Source: Oribacterium sp. C9 (GTDB taxonomy: Bacteria; Bacillota; Clostridia; Lachnospirales; Lachnospiraceae). From it: a DNA stretch of 64,000 nt. Location: assembly GCF_002007235.1 (NCBI RefSeq), contig NZ_MUHW01000014.1:54048-118047 (forward strand), given 5' to 3'. Under the pieces are notes generated by a model. The model was given only the letters and a program-made list of their open reading frames with translations, ran no database searches and was not told where the DNA came from. The position numbers and the translations under genes are program-made. This document shows, in pieces, positions 33,686-42,820 of the stretch. The number at the start of each line of letters is the position of its first letter. Position 1 is the first letter of the stretch.

Positions 33686-34957
33686 ATGAGAAAGATTGTG
33701 TCCATTGCAATGACTGCTGTTATGCTTGCATCACTTGTGGCATGTGGCGGTTCAAAAACAGCGGAGAATGCATCTGCACCTTCAGCGGCAGCAAAAGAAG
33801 CATCAAATGAAAACCAGGCATCAGCTGATGCAAGTTTCAGTGACATGAAGGTAGGCTTTATTTTCCTGCATGATGAGAATTCTACCTATGATCTTAACTT
33901 CATTAATGCAGCAAAGGAAGCAACTGAAAAGCTTGGCATTCCTTCGGAAAATGTTATATTCAAGACCAATGTTCCGGAAGGTCAGGAATGTTATGATACA
34001 GCTGCAGAGCTGGCAGACAGTGGTTGCAGATATGTTTTTGCGGATTCTTTCGGTCATGAGGATTTCATGATCCAGGCAGCAAAAGAATTTCCGGAGGTGA
34101 CATTTGCACATGCAACCGGAACAAAGGCACATACAGAAGGTCTCGATAATTATCAGAATGCTTTTGCTTCTATATATGAGGGTCGTTATCTTGCAGGAGT
34201 AGCTGCAGGAATGAAGCTCAACGAGATGATCAAGGATGGAAAGATCAAAGAGGATGAGGCAAAGATCGGTTATGTAGGTGCTTATACCTATGCAGAGGTT
34301 ATTTCAGGTTATACTTCATTCTTCCTTGGTGCCCGTTCAGAATGCCCATCAGCGACTATGGAAGTTACCTTTACAGGTTCATGGTATGATGAGACAGCAG
34401 AGAAGGAAGCAGCAAACAAGCTTATCAATGACAAGTGTGTTCTTATTTCCCAGCACGCAGATTCCATGGGTGCGCCGACAGCTTGTGAAGCAGCAGGCGT
34501 TCCGAATATTTCTTATAACGGATCAACAGAGAGTGTAGCTCCAAATACATTTATCGTTTCATCCAGAATAAACTGGGCTCCTTATTTTGTAGAGAGCATT
34601 ACAGCATGCGCTGAAGGAAAGAGCTTTGACAAGGACTGGACAGGAACTCTCGGCACAGATTCCGTTCTTCTTACAGATATCAATAATAATGTTGCAGCTG
34701 AAGGTACACAGGAAAAGCTTGACAGTGTCAAGGCAGATCTTGAGTCAGGAAAGCTTCATGTATTTGATACAGAGACCTTCACAGTAGAAGGCAAGAAGCT
34801 TGAGACTTATATGGCTGATGTCGATACCGATCCACAGTATGAGGGTGACACCGAGGCTGTTTCAGAAGGATACTTCCATGAGTCAGAGTACAGATCTGCA
34901 CCTTACTTTGATCTTCAGATCGATGGTATCACACTTCTTGATACAAACTTTGGTTAA
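33686..34957 (+). CDS. BMP-family substrate-binding lipoprotein
   Basis: A 423-residue lipoprotein: a signal peptide with lipobox (MLASLVACGG, Cys near 20), a Ser/Ala-rich linker and a BMP/PnrA-type binding domain from about residue 52 (MKVGFIFLHDENSTYDLNF, AELADSGCRYVFADSFGHED, YEGRYLAGVAAGMKLN, KIGYVGAYTY). Such proteins bind purine nucleosides, or related ligands, outside the membrane. It is followed by its ATPase and two permeases, with a terminator-like hairpin after this gene to keep binding-protein mRNA in excess. Confidence 0.92.
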   Translation: MRKIVSIAMTAVMLASLVACGGSKTAENASAPSAAAKEASNENQASADASFSDMKVGFIFLHDENSTYDLNFINAAKEATEKLGIPSENVIFKTNVPEGQECYDTAAELADSGCRYVFADSFGHEDFMIQAAKEFPEVTFAHATGTKAHTEGLDNYQNAFASIYEGRYLAGVAAGMKLNEMIKDGKIKEDEAKIGYVGAYTYAEVISGYTSFFLGARSECPSATMEVTFTGSWYDETAEKEAANKLINDKCVLISQHADSMGAPTACEAAGVPNISYNGSTESVAPNTFIVSSRINWAPYFVESITACAEGKSFDKDWTGTLGTDSVLLTDINNNVAAEGTQEKLDSVKADLESGKLHVFDTETFTVEGKKLETYMADVDTDPQYEGDTEAVSEGYFHESEYRSAPYFDLQIDGITLLDTNFG

Positions 34958-34983
34958 ATACTGAGCCCTTTCAGAAGGGTTTT

Positions 34984-35023
34984 AAAGGACAGTGCGGCAG
35001 AACATGCTGCACTGCCCTTTTTG
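34984..35023 (+). terminator. Partial terminator between binding protein and ABC genes
   Basis: A 16-bp stem with two mismatches (34984-34999 with 35005-35020) is followed by TTG. A smaller CCCTT/AAGGG hairpin precedes it at ~34967. Read-through to the ATPase gene is expected. Confidence 0.75.
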
Positions 35024-35077
35024 TTACATAAAGGTGCAAAAATTATTAAGCAAAAAAGATATAAAGGTGAATGAAAG

Positions 35078-36670
35078 ATGAGTGCTGCTGTTGAATTCCG
35101 GAACATTACCAAGACATTTGGAAATATTGTAGCCAACAAGCATATTTCCTTTGAAATAAATAAAGGAGAAATACTTGCCCTTCTGGGGGAAAATGGTTCA
35201 GGTAAAACTACGCTTATGAATATGCTTGCCGGAATATACTATCCGGATTCCGGTGAGATTTATGTTAATGGTGAGAAGGTGGATATAAAGTCACCTAAAG
35301 ATGCCCTGGATCTGGGAATCGGCATGGTCCACCAGCATTTTAAGCTTGTGGATGTAATGACCGCTGCTGAGAATATAGTTCTTGGCCTCAATGAAAAGGG
35401 AAGGTTCGACTTAAAAAAAGCGGCAGCAAAAATCAGGGAGATATGTGATCGTTACGGGTTTGACCTGGATCCTGAACAGAAGATCTATACCATGTCAGTT
35501 TCACAGAAGCAGACTGTTGAGATCATAAAGGTACTGTACAGGCAGGCGGAGTTTCTGATTCTTGACGAACCTACTGCTGTACTTACGCCTCAGGAGACAG
35601 AGAGACTTTTCCGTATACTCCGTAAAATGAAAAGTGATGGAAAATCTATAATTATCATTACTCACAAGTTAAATGAAGTTAAAGAAATCTCTGATCGTGT
35701 GGTGGTCATGCGTTCAGGTAATTATATTTCTTCTTTGAAGACTTCTGATGTAAGCATTCAGGAAATGACCAATCAGATGGTGGGACACCAGTTTGAGCTT
35801 CATGTAGACAGAACACTGCCTGAGAAGCCGGAACCGAGGATAAGTGTTAAGGGACTCAGTGTTCGCTCCGAAGAAGGGGTGCTGATGCTGGATGACATTT
35901 CCTTTACAGCATACAGTAATGAAATACTTGGTATAGCCGGTATTTCAGGTTCCGGACAAAAGGAACTTCTTGAAGCCATAAGCGGTCTTCAGAAGGTGGA
36001 GAAGGGCTCCATCCGCTTCACTGATGGAGAACAGGATACTGAACTCATCGGGAAAAAGCCGCTGGATATAGAGAATCTGGGAGTTACCCTGTCCTTTGTG
36101 CCTGAGGATCGTCTCGGTATGGGACTTGTGGGAAACATGGACATTTCCAGCAACATGATGCTCCGTTCTTTCCGGAAGGGAGGATGGTTCTTCACAGATC
36201 GGAAAGGCCCAAGAAAACTTGCAGAAAAGCTTGTTCGTGAATTATCCGTTGTGACCCCTAATATTGAGACACCTGTGCGTCATCTGTCGGGAGGAAATGT
36301 TCAGAAGGTACTGGTTGGACGTGAAATATCTCTGACGCCTAAGGTACTTCTTACAGCCTATGCTGTAAGAGGCTTAGACATTAACTCCTCTTATATGATC
36401 TACGAGCTCCTTGAAAAGCAAAAGCAGAAGGGAGTTTCAGTGGTCTATGTGGGAGAGGATCTGGATACATTACTGGCTCTCTGTGACAGAATTCTTGTTC
36501 TTGCAGACGGAAAGCTCATGGGAGCAGTGGACGCAAGGACTATTTCGAAAAATGACGTAGGACTTCTTATGATGGGGCAGAATATCGACTCCCATAAACT
36601 GCTGGATCCAAATAAGCCTTATGTGGGGGATTCTGCAGAGACGGTCGCTTCGGAGGTTACACATGAATAA
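35078..36670 (+). CDS. ABC transporter ATP-binding protein (BMP/nucleoside type, two NBDs)
   Basis: A 530-residue tandem ATPase. NBD1 (~5-240) has Walker A GENGSGKTTLMN, signature-like MSVSQKQTVEI and Walker B FLILDEPTAVL. NBD2 (~265-505) has a degenerate Walker A (ISGSGQKELLEA), LSGGNVQKVLVGRE and an atypical LLTAYAVRGLD in place of the usual PTRGLD Walker B end. Only the first catalytic Glu is obvious, as is common in this family. It powers the permeases encoded downstream; the permease start overlaps its end by 8 nt. Confidence 0.93.
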   Translation: MSAAVEFRNITKTFGNIVANKHISFEINKGEILALLGENGSGKTTLMNMLAGIYYPDSGEIYVNGEKVDIKSPKDALDLGIGMVHQHFKLVDVMTAAENIVLGLNEKGRFDLKKAAAKIREICDRYGFDLDPEQKIYTMSVSQKQTVEIIKVLYRQAEFLILDEPTAVLTPQETERLFRILRKMKSDGKSIIIITHKLNEVKEISDRVVVMRSGNYISSLKTSDVSIQEMTNQMVGHQFELHVDRTLPEKPEPRISVKGLSVRSEEGVLMLDDISFTAYSNEILGIAGISGSGQKELLEAISGLQKVEKGSIRFTDGEQDTELIGKKPLDIENLGVTLSFVPEDRLGMGLVGNMDISSNMMLRSFRKGGWFFTDRKGPRKLAEKLVRELSVVTPNIETPVRHLSGGNVQKVLVGREISLTPKVLLTAYAVRGLDINSSYMIYELLEKQKQKGVSVVYVGEDLDTLLALCDRILVLADGKLMGAVDARTISKNDVGLLMMGQNIDSHKLLDPNKPYVGDSAETVASEVTHE

Positions 36671-37928
36671 AAAAGAATTCAAATTTCATATCTCAAAAAG
36701 AAAATTCATTCCCAAAATGGAAGTGATTGCGATACGGACTACAGCTATCATTCTTGCGTTACTGGTTTCTGCACTTGTGACCATGGGACTGACAGGTGAT
36801 AACCCTATAGAAGTGTTTAAATCTCTGGTACTGGGAAGCTTCGGTACCACCCGTAAGGGCTGGATACTTTTTCAGAATATCGCTATTTTACTGTGCGTGT
36901 CCCTTGCGCTGGCTCCGGCTTACCGCATGCGTTTCTGGAATGTAGGAGGAGAGGGACAGATACTCATGGGATGTCTAGCCAGTGCGGCATGTATGATCAA
37001 GCTTGGGGATGCTCTTCCTAATGCTCTGCTGATTCCGGTAATGCTTTTCTCAAGCATTTGTGCAGGGGCTTTATGGGCTTTTATTCCGGGATTTTTCAAG
37101 GCAAAATGGGGCACCAATGAGACCCTGTTCACTCTCATGATGAACTATGTAGCCACACAGATCGTTGCCTATTATGTAATTCATTGGGAGGTACCTAAGG
37201 GTTCCGGAAAGATCGGAATCATTAATCAGGCAACAGAGGCAGGGTGGCTCCCTCAGATCGGCAGTAAGTATCTGCTCAATATTTTGATCGTGGCTGTTGT
37301 GACCATCATCATGTATGTGTATCTCAACTACAGTAAACAGGGCTATGAAATAAGCGTTGTAGGTGAAAGTGAACGTACAGCAAGATATGTGGGCATCAAC
37401 GTGGAGAATGTAATCATTCGCACCCTTATTATCTCAGGTGCCCTCTGCGGACTGGCGGGATTTTTACTGGTGGCAGGTACAGATCATACTGTTACCACAA
37501 CCATCGCAAACGGACGTGGATTTACAGGTGTCATGGTGGCGTGGCTTGGAAAATTCAATCCGGTAAAAATGATCTTTACCAGTTTCCTGCTTGTGTTCAT
37601 GGACAGAGGAGCAAGTGAGATTTCCACCAAGTTCGGACTTAATCATGCATTTGGAGATATCCTGACGGGAATCATCATTTTCTTCATAATCGGAAGTGAA
37701 TTCTTTATCAGGTACAAAATAAGTTTTTCGGATGTTTCAGCATTACCTTCACATGTGAACAAAAAAACGGAAGTAAATAATTCTGATGACAATGCTTCAG
37801 CAATAGAAGAGAAGGCTTCACAGGAAGAGATGAATCCGAATGACGCTGAAGACAAGACTTCGGATGCGGCGGGTTCTTCAGAAGAAGCGGAGATTAAAGA
37901 TAGCAGGGAGGACAGAGCAGATGTTTGA
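36663..37928 (+). CDS. ABC transporter permease 1 (BMP/nucleoside type)
   Basis: A 421-residue permease of the BPD_transp_2 family, start ATG 36663 within the end of the ATPase gene. It has about eight to ten membrane spans and family motifs RMRFWNVGGEGQILMG and VVGESERTARYVGINV. The last ~65 residues form an unusual highly acidic cytoplasmic tail (EEKASQEEMNPNDAEDKTSD), absent in typical YufP-like permeases. It overlaps the second permease gene by 8 nt. Confidence 0.9.
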   Translation: MNKKEFKFHISKRKFIPKMEVIAIRTTAIILALLVSALVTMGLTGDNPIEVFKSLVLGSFGTTRKGWILFQNIAILLCVSLALAPAYRMRFWNVGGEGQILMGCLASAACMIKLGDALPNALLIPVMLFSSICAGALWAFIPGFFKAKWGTNETLFTLMMNYVATQIVAYYVIHWEVPKGSGKIGIINQATEAGWLPQIGSKYLLNILIVAVVTIIMYVYLNYSKQGYEISVVGESERTARYVGINVENVIIRTLIISGALCGLAGFLLVAGTDHTVTTTIANGRGFTGVMVAWLGKFNPVKMIFTSFLLVFMDRGASEISTKFGLNHAFGDILTGIIIFFIIGSEFFIRYKISFSDVSALPSHVNKKTEVNNSDDNASAIEEKASQEEMNPNDAEDKTSDAAGSSEEAEIKDSREDRADV

Positions 37929-38916
37929 TTTAGTGACCTTTATCCCTCGTGCGGTGATGCAGAGCATACCGCTTTTATACGGAAGCACCGGAGAGACATT
38001 GACAGAAAAATCCGGCAATCTGAATCTGGGTATCCCGGGCGTCATGTATGTAGGTGCCATATCCGGTGTTATAGGAGCCTTTTTCTATGAGCATTCACTT
38101 CCGGATCCGTCCCTTATGAATCCGGTTCTGGGAATTTTGATTCCCCTGTTCTCCTGTCTTCTTGGTTCAGGACTTATGGGCTTACTGTACTGTTTCCTCA
38201 CAGTAAGTTTACGTGCAGACCAGAATGTTACAGGTCTTGCCATGACTACCTTCGGAGTGGGCTTCGGTAATTTTTTCGGCGGCTCTCTTATCAAGATCAC
38301 AGGCAGTGATGTTCCGTCGATAGCATTGACCGCAACAAGTGCCTGCTTCAGCAGAAAGCTTCCTTTTGCGGATACTACCGGATGGTTCGGAAAAGTATTT
38401 CTGTCCTACGGTTTTCTTGCCTATGCGGCCATAATTATTGCTTTTGCAGCGGAATACATACTTAGAAAGACAAGACCCGGATTTCATCTTAGAGCTGTGG
38501 GAGAAAATCCTGCGACTGCTGATGCGGCAGGTATCAATGTAACGAAGTATAAGTATATAGCTACCTGTGTGGGCAGTATGATTGCCGGCCTTGGGGGACT
38601 TTACTACATCATGGATTATGCGGCCGGTGTGTGGTCCAATGACGGATTCGGTGACAGAGGATGGCTCGCCATCGCACTGGTCATCTTTACGATTTGGCAT
38701 CCGAGTATCGGAGTTTTTGCATCGATCTTATTCGGAGGTCTCTATATTCTTTATCTGTTTATCCCGACGGGAACAGATCTTGCCAACAAGGAGCTGTATA
38801 AAATGCTTCCATATGTCGTTACGATAATTGTTCTCATCATAACGAGTATGCAGAGGAAGCGAGAAAACATGCCTCCTGCGTCTCTGGGACGACCGTATTT
38901 CAGAGAAGACCGATGA
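37921..38916 (+). CDS. ABC transporter permease 2 (BMP/nucleoside type)
   Basis: A 331-residue permease starting at ATG 37921 inside the end of permease 1. It has the family start SGNLNLGIPGVMYVGAISGV, a GFHLRAVGENPATADAAGIN loop typical of YufQ/NupQ-like proteins, and about eight spans. Together with the other three gene products it forms a complete importer, most likely for nucleosides. A strong terminator follows. Confidence 0.92.
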   Translation: MFDLVTFIPRAVMQSIPLLYGSTGETLTEKSGNLNLGIPGVMYVGAISGVIGAFFYEHSLPDPSLMNPVLGILIPLFSCLLGSGLMGLLYCFLTVSLRADQNVTGLAMTTFGVGFGNFFGGSLIKITGSDVPSIALTATSACFSRKLPFADTTGWFGKVFLSYGFLAYAAIIIAFAAEYILRKTRPGFHLRAVGENPATADAAGINVTKYKYIATCVGSMIAGLGGLYYIMDYAAGVWSNDGFGDRGWLAIALVIFTIWHPSIGVFASILFGGLYILYLFIPTGTDLANKELYKMLPYVVTIIVLIITSMQRKRENMPPASLGRPYFREDR

Positions 38917-38933
38917 TGTTTGACTAAATTAAC

Positions 38934-38979
38934 AGGCATACTTCTACGTTTTAACCGTGGAAGTATGCCTTTATTTTTT
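38934..38979 (+). terminator. Rho-independent terminator of the BMP importer operon
   Basis: AGGCATACTTCTACG (38934-38948) pairs with CGTGGAAGTATGCCT (38956-38970), one mismatch, followed by TTATTTTTTA. Confidence 0.88.
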
Positions 38980-39004
38980 ACAGCAGCTCTATGATGTAAG
39001 ATGA

Positions 39005-39256
39005 GACATTACTTTAGGTGTAGGTGACAAGGCACTTAAGCTTATGGCAGATGCCATCATTGAGCACCAGTCACTGGGCGTTGACGCTATTTCAGGAGCA
39101 ACAGTATCAAGCTCTGCTGTTCGTATGCTGGTAAGCGATGCTGTTGAGCAGGCAGGCTTCTTCGGTGATTACTATCCAGGTCGTGAGGCTCTCGGCGTAG
39201 GTGCTTACATGGGCTTCATCTCAGGTGAGAATGCTGCAAAGTACGCTGCAAAGTAA
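39005..39256 (+). pseudogene. Internally deleted FMN_bind/FAD reductase remnant
   Basis: The frame after a TGA at 39002 encodes ~83 residues. LGVGDKALKLMADAIIEHQS and VDAISGATVSSSAV match an FMN_bind domain with the covalent-flavinylation motif (D-x-I-S-G-A-T-x-S). It is joined almost directly to PGREALGVGAYMGFISGENAAKYA, the typical C-terminal end of an FrdA-like flavoprotein. The ~400 residues normally between them are missing, and no good start exists. This indicates an internal deletion. It is a distant cousin of the intact reductase at 27873. Confidence 0.6.
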
Positions 39257-39344
39257 AGCAGGTTAATCAGAATAAAATTAAATCAACTTGAAGGCACTAA
39301 GAGTTCACTAGTAGAACATCGGGTGTCAAAAGTAATCAGTTGAA

Positions 39345-39384
39345 AAACAGGTTCTTCTCATACCAGAGGAGGACCTGTTTTTTT
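39345..39384 (+). terminator. Hairpin terminator after the reductase remnant
   Basis: AAACAGGTTCTTCT (39345-39358) pairs with AGAGGAGGACCTGTTT (39365-39380) with one bulge, followed by TTTT. Confidence 0.8.
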
Positions 39385-39487
39385 GTAAATAGAGTCATCA
39401 AATGCCCAACTGATAAACAATGAGATCGCGTCGATAAATAGAGACAAGTGATATATCATAGATATGTTAAGTGTTGTGAGGTGTGGA

Positions 39488-40261
39488 ATGAAAAAAAGAA
39501 TTGTAATTGGAATGTTTATTTTATGTGCTTTGATTCTAGCAGGCTGTGGCGAGACTTCAGTACCGGAGGCCATTTTGCCGGGAACATCTGAATCAGGTGG
39601 TGGTTCTGCCAGAGAGGTCCTTAATCTTGAGGCAGAGGACTCTCCTGAATGGGTAATGAAGCTTTCGCAGGCAGATTCTGCTGAGCAGCTGTTTGTGGTT
39701 GCCACCTACGAGAAGACAACAGCATGGGTATCTATGCATGAAAAGGATAAGGAGGGAAAGTGGAAGATGATCTGTTCCACTCCGGGTTATGTAGGAAAAA
39801 ACGGAACCTGTCCGGATGATGAGCATGTTGAAGGATGTGCCCAGACACCTGTGGGAACTTATCGTTTTACAAAGGCTTTCGGAATTGCAGATGACCCGGG
39901 ATGCATCATGCCGTATACAAAGGTTACCGAGGATATCTACTGGTCAGGTGATGACAGAGAGGGCATGCATTACAATGAGCTGGTGGATATAAAGGACTAT
40001 CCTGACCTTGATATGACAAACAGTGAGCATATCATGGACTATACATACCAGTATCAGTATTGTCTCAATATCGGTTTCAATGAAGAAGGCACGCCGGGAA
40101 GAGGCTCTGCAATCTTCCTTCACTGCCTTGGAGACAGAAAGCCCTATACCGGAGGATGTGTAGCCGTTCCTATGGACCAGATGCGCTATATCATTCAGCA
40201 TGTAAAGCCTGAATGTGTTGTTGTCATAGACTCTTTGGAGAATCTTGGGGGAGAGTTTTAA
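39488..40261 (+). CDS. L,D-transpeptidase (YkuD)-like lipoprotein
   Basis: A 257-residue exported protein; ATG 39488 with GAGGTGTGG upstream. The signal peptide ends in a lipobox (ILAGCGET, Cys near 20). The catalytic region has IFLHCLGDRKPYTGGCVAVP, matching the YkuD H-x(n)-[ST]-x-G-C pattern with nucleophilic Cys near residue 228. TPVGTYRFTKAFGI is the usual upstream strand. It probably cross-links peptidoglycan or attaches amines on the outer face of the membrane. It is monocistronic with its own terminator. Confidence 0.85.
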   Translation: MKKRIVIGMFILCALILAGCGETSVPEAILPGTSESGGGSAREVLNLEAEDSPEWVMKLSQADSAEQLFVVATYEKTTAWVSMHEKDKEGKWKMICSTPGYVGKNGTCPDDEHVEGCAQTPVGTYRFTKAFGIADDPGCIMPYTKVTEDIYWSGDDREGMHYNELVDIKDYPDLDMTNSEHIMDYTYQYQYCLNIGFNEEGTPGRGSAIFLHCLGDRKPYTGGCVAVPMDQMRYIIQHVKPECVVVIDSLENLGGEF

Positions 40262-40335
40262 ACAGATATACCTGTATAGGTATGGCCCGACAGAAAGGGG
40301 CTGAAAAATCAATCTGCATATTCACTTTCATGAGA

Positions 40336-40366
40336 AAACAGCCCGGGGCATCCGGGCTGTTTGTTA
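40336..40366 (+). terminator. Rho-independent terminator
   Basis: AAACAGCCCGG (40336-40346) pairs perfectly with CCGGGCTGTTT (40352-40362), followed by GTTATTT. Confidence 0.85.
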
Positions 40367-40381
40367 TTTCGTGATGTGGGG

Positions 40382-40579
40382 TTATCCTCCGATTTTGTAG
40401 CTTTCCGCAATATGATCGTAGTCTGCATTCCAGTAATAGTCCACACTTGGACTGCCTTCACTGCTGTACACCATGGTCCAGCGTGTGGTCCACTTGCCTT
40501 CTGTTTTGGATACGCTTTTCATGGCTTCGACTATATCCTGAGTGGTCATGGTAGAGTCTGTCTTATCGAGATCTTCCAT
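40382..40579 (-). pseudogene. C-terminal remnant resembling a linear-amide C-N hydrolase (choloylglycine-hydrolase superfamily)
   Basis: A 65-codon frame (MTTQDIVEAMKSVSKTEGKW then TRWTMVYSSEGSPSVDYYW) resembles the C-terminal end of Ntn-type linear-amide hydrolases, where a TRWxxVYD strand precedes the stop. The catalytic N-terminal Cys region is absent and nothing upstream extends it, so it is likely a truncated remnant. Identification is tentative. The rest of 40262-40724 contains only the terminator. Confidence 0.35.
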
Positions 40580-40724
40580 CTTAACACATTATTTCTCGGC
40601 GAAATAAATGCTATACATAAGGAAATAATGTTAAATAATAGTCAATGATTTCAAAGAGGACACAGGTTAACCATGGAAACAATGACCTTTCGGCGAAGGA
40701 ATATTTTCCGGTTTCTTCATCCTT

Positions 40725-42386
40725 TCAGGACTGTTTCCTACAATCCCGGATATCAGTATTTTTCCTAAGGGCCATAACATCTTCATTTCTGTATTTTGTT
40801 GTATATTCGATGACATGGTAACTGAAAAGAAGTCGTTCCCTGAGCCTTGGGTCATCGAGAGTCTCTCCAAGTATCTCTTCAATTCTGTGAACTTTGTTAA
40901 GCATGGTATTTCTGTGTATGAATAGTTTTTTTGCGGCCAATGCAGAATTACGTTCATTACGAAGATAGATATACATCACTTCGGTAAGATTACCGCCGGT
41001 CTTTCTGTCATGATTCATAAGCGCTATTAACCCCGGATGGCAGAGGTATATGATATTCCGGTTGAATGTCAAAGCCTGTGAACCTTTGTCTGCCATTTCA
41101 ATCATGTGATACATACTGTAATCTTCATAAATATAAATGCGTTCATCCGGAGACATTTTCATACCGAGTCGCAGAGTCAGTTTTGTCTGGTGATAAATCG
41201 TAGGCAGAGAGGTCAGGAACCTGGAATAATTACTGATAGCCGCATGTGCATCATGTTTATCAAGCAGAGTCTCAAATGCTTCTCTATCGAATGTGATGGC
41301 AGCTTCATAACTTTTTTTCGGAACAAGAACAAGAATATCTCCCATATAAGTTGAAATGTCGCTGTACGGAAAAATCTGTTTTATCTGGTTAATAAGATAA
41401 TTATAGGGTACACCTTTTATCACAGGGTCTTCCGGCACGGAGATAACAATCAAATGATAATATTTCGTGATGGACAGGTTTAAGACACCAACCCTTTCGT
41501 CAAGTTCTTTTTTATCGGTAAGTCTGAACTCAATTAGATCGGAAACAAAGGTTCGGAGTTCAGGATTGCCGCCAAAATCCACACCATGATGTCCGTACAT
41601 AAATTCTGAGAGATAATTTCCCAGTACTTCCGTAAGATCAGATATGCAGGAATCGGGTGTTTTATCTTTCAGAATAACAAAAAGTCTTGCGTAGATCTCA
41701 CCTTTAAAGCAAATTCGTCTAATGATCATATGATTTTCACTATCCGGCGGAAGCAGTTCGGTATGCACGAGAAGACCGCCATTCTCTGTTTCACGACCAC
41801 TCAGTTTCTGAATGGATTCGTGGGAAAAATGCCCCATCTCTTTGATCTCTTTAGAATAAATATCATTAACATCGGGGTGGCAGGAAGCGGCAAGGGTTTT
41901 ATACCAGGAACTGCAAAGAAGCAGTGTTGCGTTGAACATGGGGAGTGAAGCATCAAGAATTTTCTTGAGACCGTCATCTTCAAAAAAACTGTCTCTCACA
42001 AGCTTTTCCCATTCAAGATATCTGTGAACACTTTCCTGAACACGGTTGTAAAGAGGAATTACAGGAAGGGAGGTTTCAACAAGTCTGAGCTGCCTTGGTA
42101 CATTATCTTCTGTAAAAGCCTTGCAGCTGCCTGCGCTGATTATCATTATGGGAGACCCGGGAAAACGCCCCAGAGAAAAAGCTTTTTCTATAAGTTCATG
42201 GTCTCCTATATAAAGACAATGACTGTCCAACGGAGTTTCTCCTTCTTCAAGTATCCGAATTCCACCTGTTAGTTCCGGCATGCCTTCGCCGGTAAAAATC
42301 CTTATTACGATATCCTTCAGCCATTTCTGAAGCATAAAGGGAGTATAGCTGTTCAAAGAGTCTGTTCCATCCTTTCCGGCAGTCAT
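40725..42386 (-). CDS. PucR/CdaR-type transcriptional regulator
   Basis: A 553-residue regulator. The C-terminus (~residues 460-535) is the PucR helix-turn-helix domain: LTEVMYIYLRNERNSALAAK, LFIHRNTMLNKVHRIEEILG, DDPRLRERLLFSYHV. The middle (~290-430) contains a GGDEF-like degenerate ligand region (YHLIVISVPEDP; ILVLVPKKS), common in CdaR-like activators. The N-terminal ~200 residues are a sensory domain. It is divergent from the dehydratase/CoA-transferase operon and separated from it by a perfect palindrome, so it probably controls that operon. Confidence 0.85.
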   Translation of the reverse strand: MTAGKDGTDSLNSYTPFMLQKWLKDIVIRIFTGEGMPELTGGIRILEEGETPLDSHCLYIGDHELIEKAFSLGRFPGSPIMIISAGSCKAFTEDNVPRQLRLVETSLPVIPLYNRVQESVHRYLEWEKLVRDSFFEDDGLKKILDASLPMFNATLLLCSSWYKTLAASCHPDVNDIYSKEIKEMGHFSHESIQKLSGRETENGGLLVHTELLPPDSENHMIIRRICFKGEIYARLFVILKDKTPDSCISDLTEVLGNYLSEFMYGHHGVDFGGNPELRTFVSDLIEFRLTDKKELDERVGVLNLSITKYYHLIVISVPEDPVIKGVPYNYLINQIKQIFPYSDISTYMGDILVLVPKKSYEAAITFDREAFETLLDKHDAHAAISNYSRFLTSLPTIYHQTKLTLRLGMKMSPDERIYIYEDYSMYHMIEMADKGSQALTFNRNIIYLCHPGLIALMNHDRKTGGNLTEVMYIYLRNERNSALAAKKLFIHRNTMLNKVHRIEEILGETLDDPRLRERLLFSYHVIEYTTKYRNEDVMALRKNTDIRDCRKQS

Positions 42387-42437
42387 TCATGGTCATTCTA
42401 AACAATTAATCCATCTATTTCAGTTGATTCTAGCATA

Positions 42438-42460
42438 AAAATGTGCACTGTGCACATTTT
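42438..42460. promoter_or_regulatory. Perfect 23-bp palindrome, candidate operator between regulator and dehydratase genes
   Basis: AAAATGTGCAC, a central T, then GTGCACATTTT. It contains a TGTGC ... GCACA dyad reminiscent of Crp/Fnr-family sites but could equally be the PucR-type regulator's site. The surrounding gap 42387-42820 has no supported gene. Confidence 0.65.
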
Positions 42461-42820
42461 CTTTGGATTTATATTGGCGAGCGCCATCTATTAAATAAAA
42501 TATCCAAAATATAAAATTTAATTCGATGACATAAATCAGTGCTTATTCATCGAACACCTTATGAGCTGATTAAATCGGAATCTGTGAGTCAGATATTCAG
42601 GAAGAAAAACAGCCTGTAATAGATGATTAAATACTTATGCTGGGTCATATGATAACTGCATTTTATCTTGCTTATATGCAGATACTCCATGACTCTGAAA
42701 ATCTTGAATCAAGTGAATGGAAATGGAACTGCAGTTTTGTGCATTATCAGTGCAGCGGAAGTGATTTATGTTGATTTATGTAAATGGAAAACAGTTTTGA
42801 CCCGGAAAGGAAAATACAGG

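Noticed and set aside
42668..42820. Longer N-terminus for the first dehydratase subunit
   Set aside because: The extra 51 residues do not fit the family, and a good ribosome site precedes ATG 42821.
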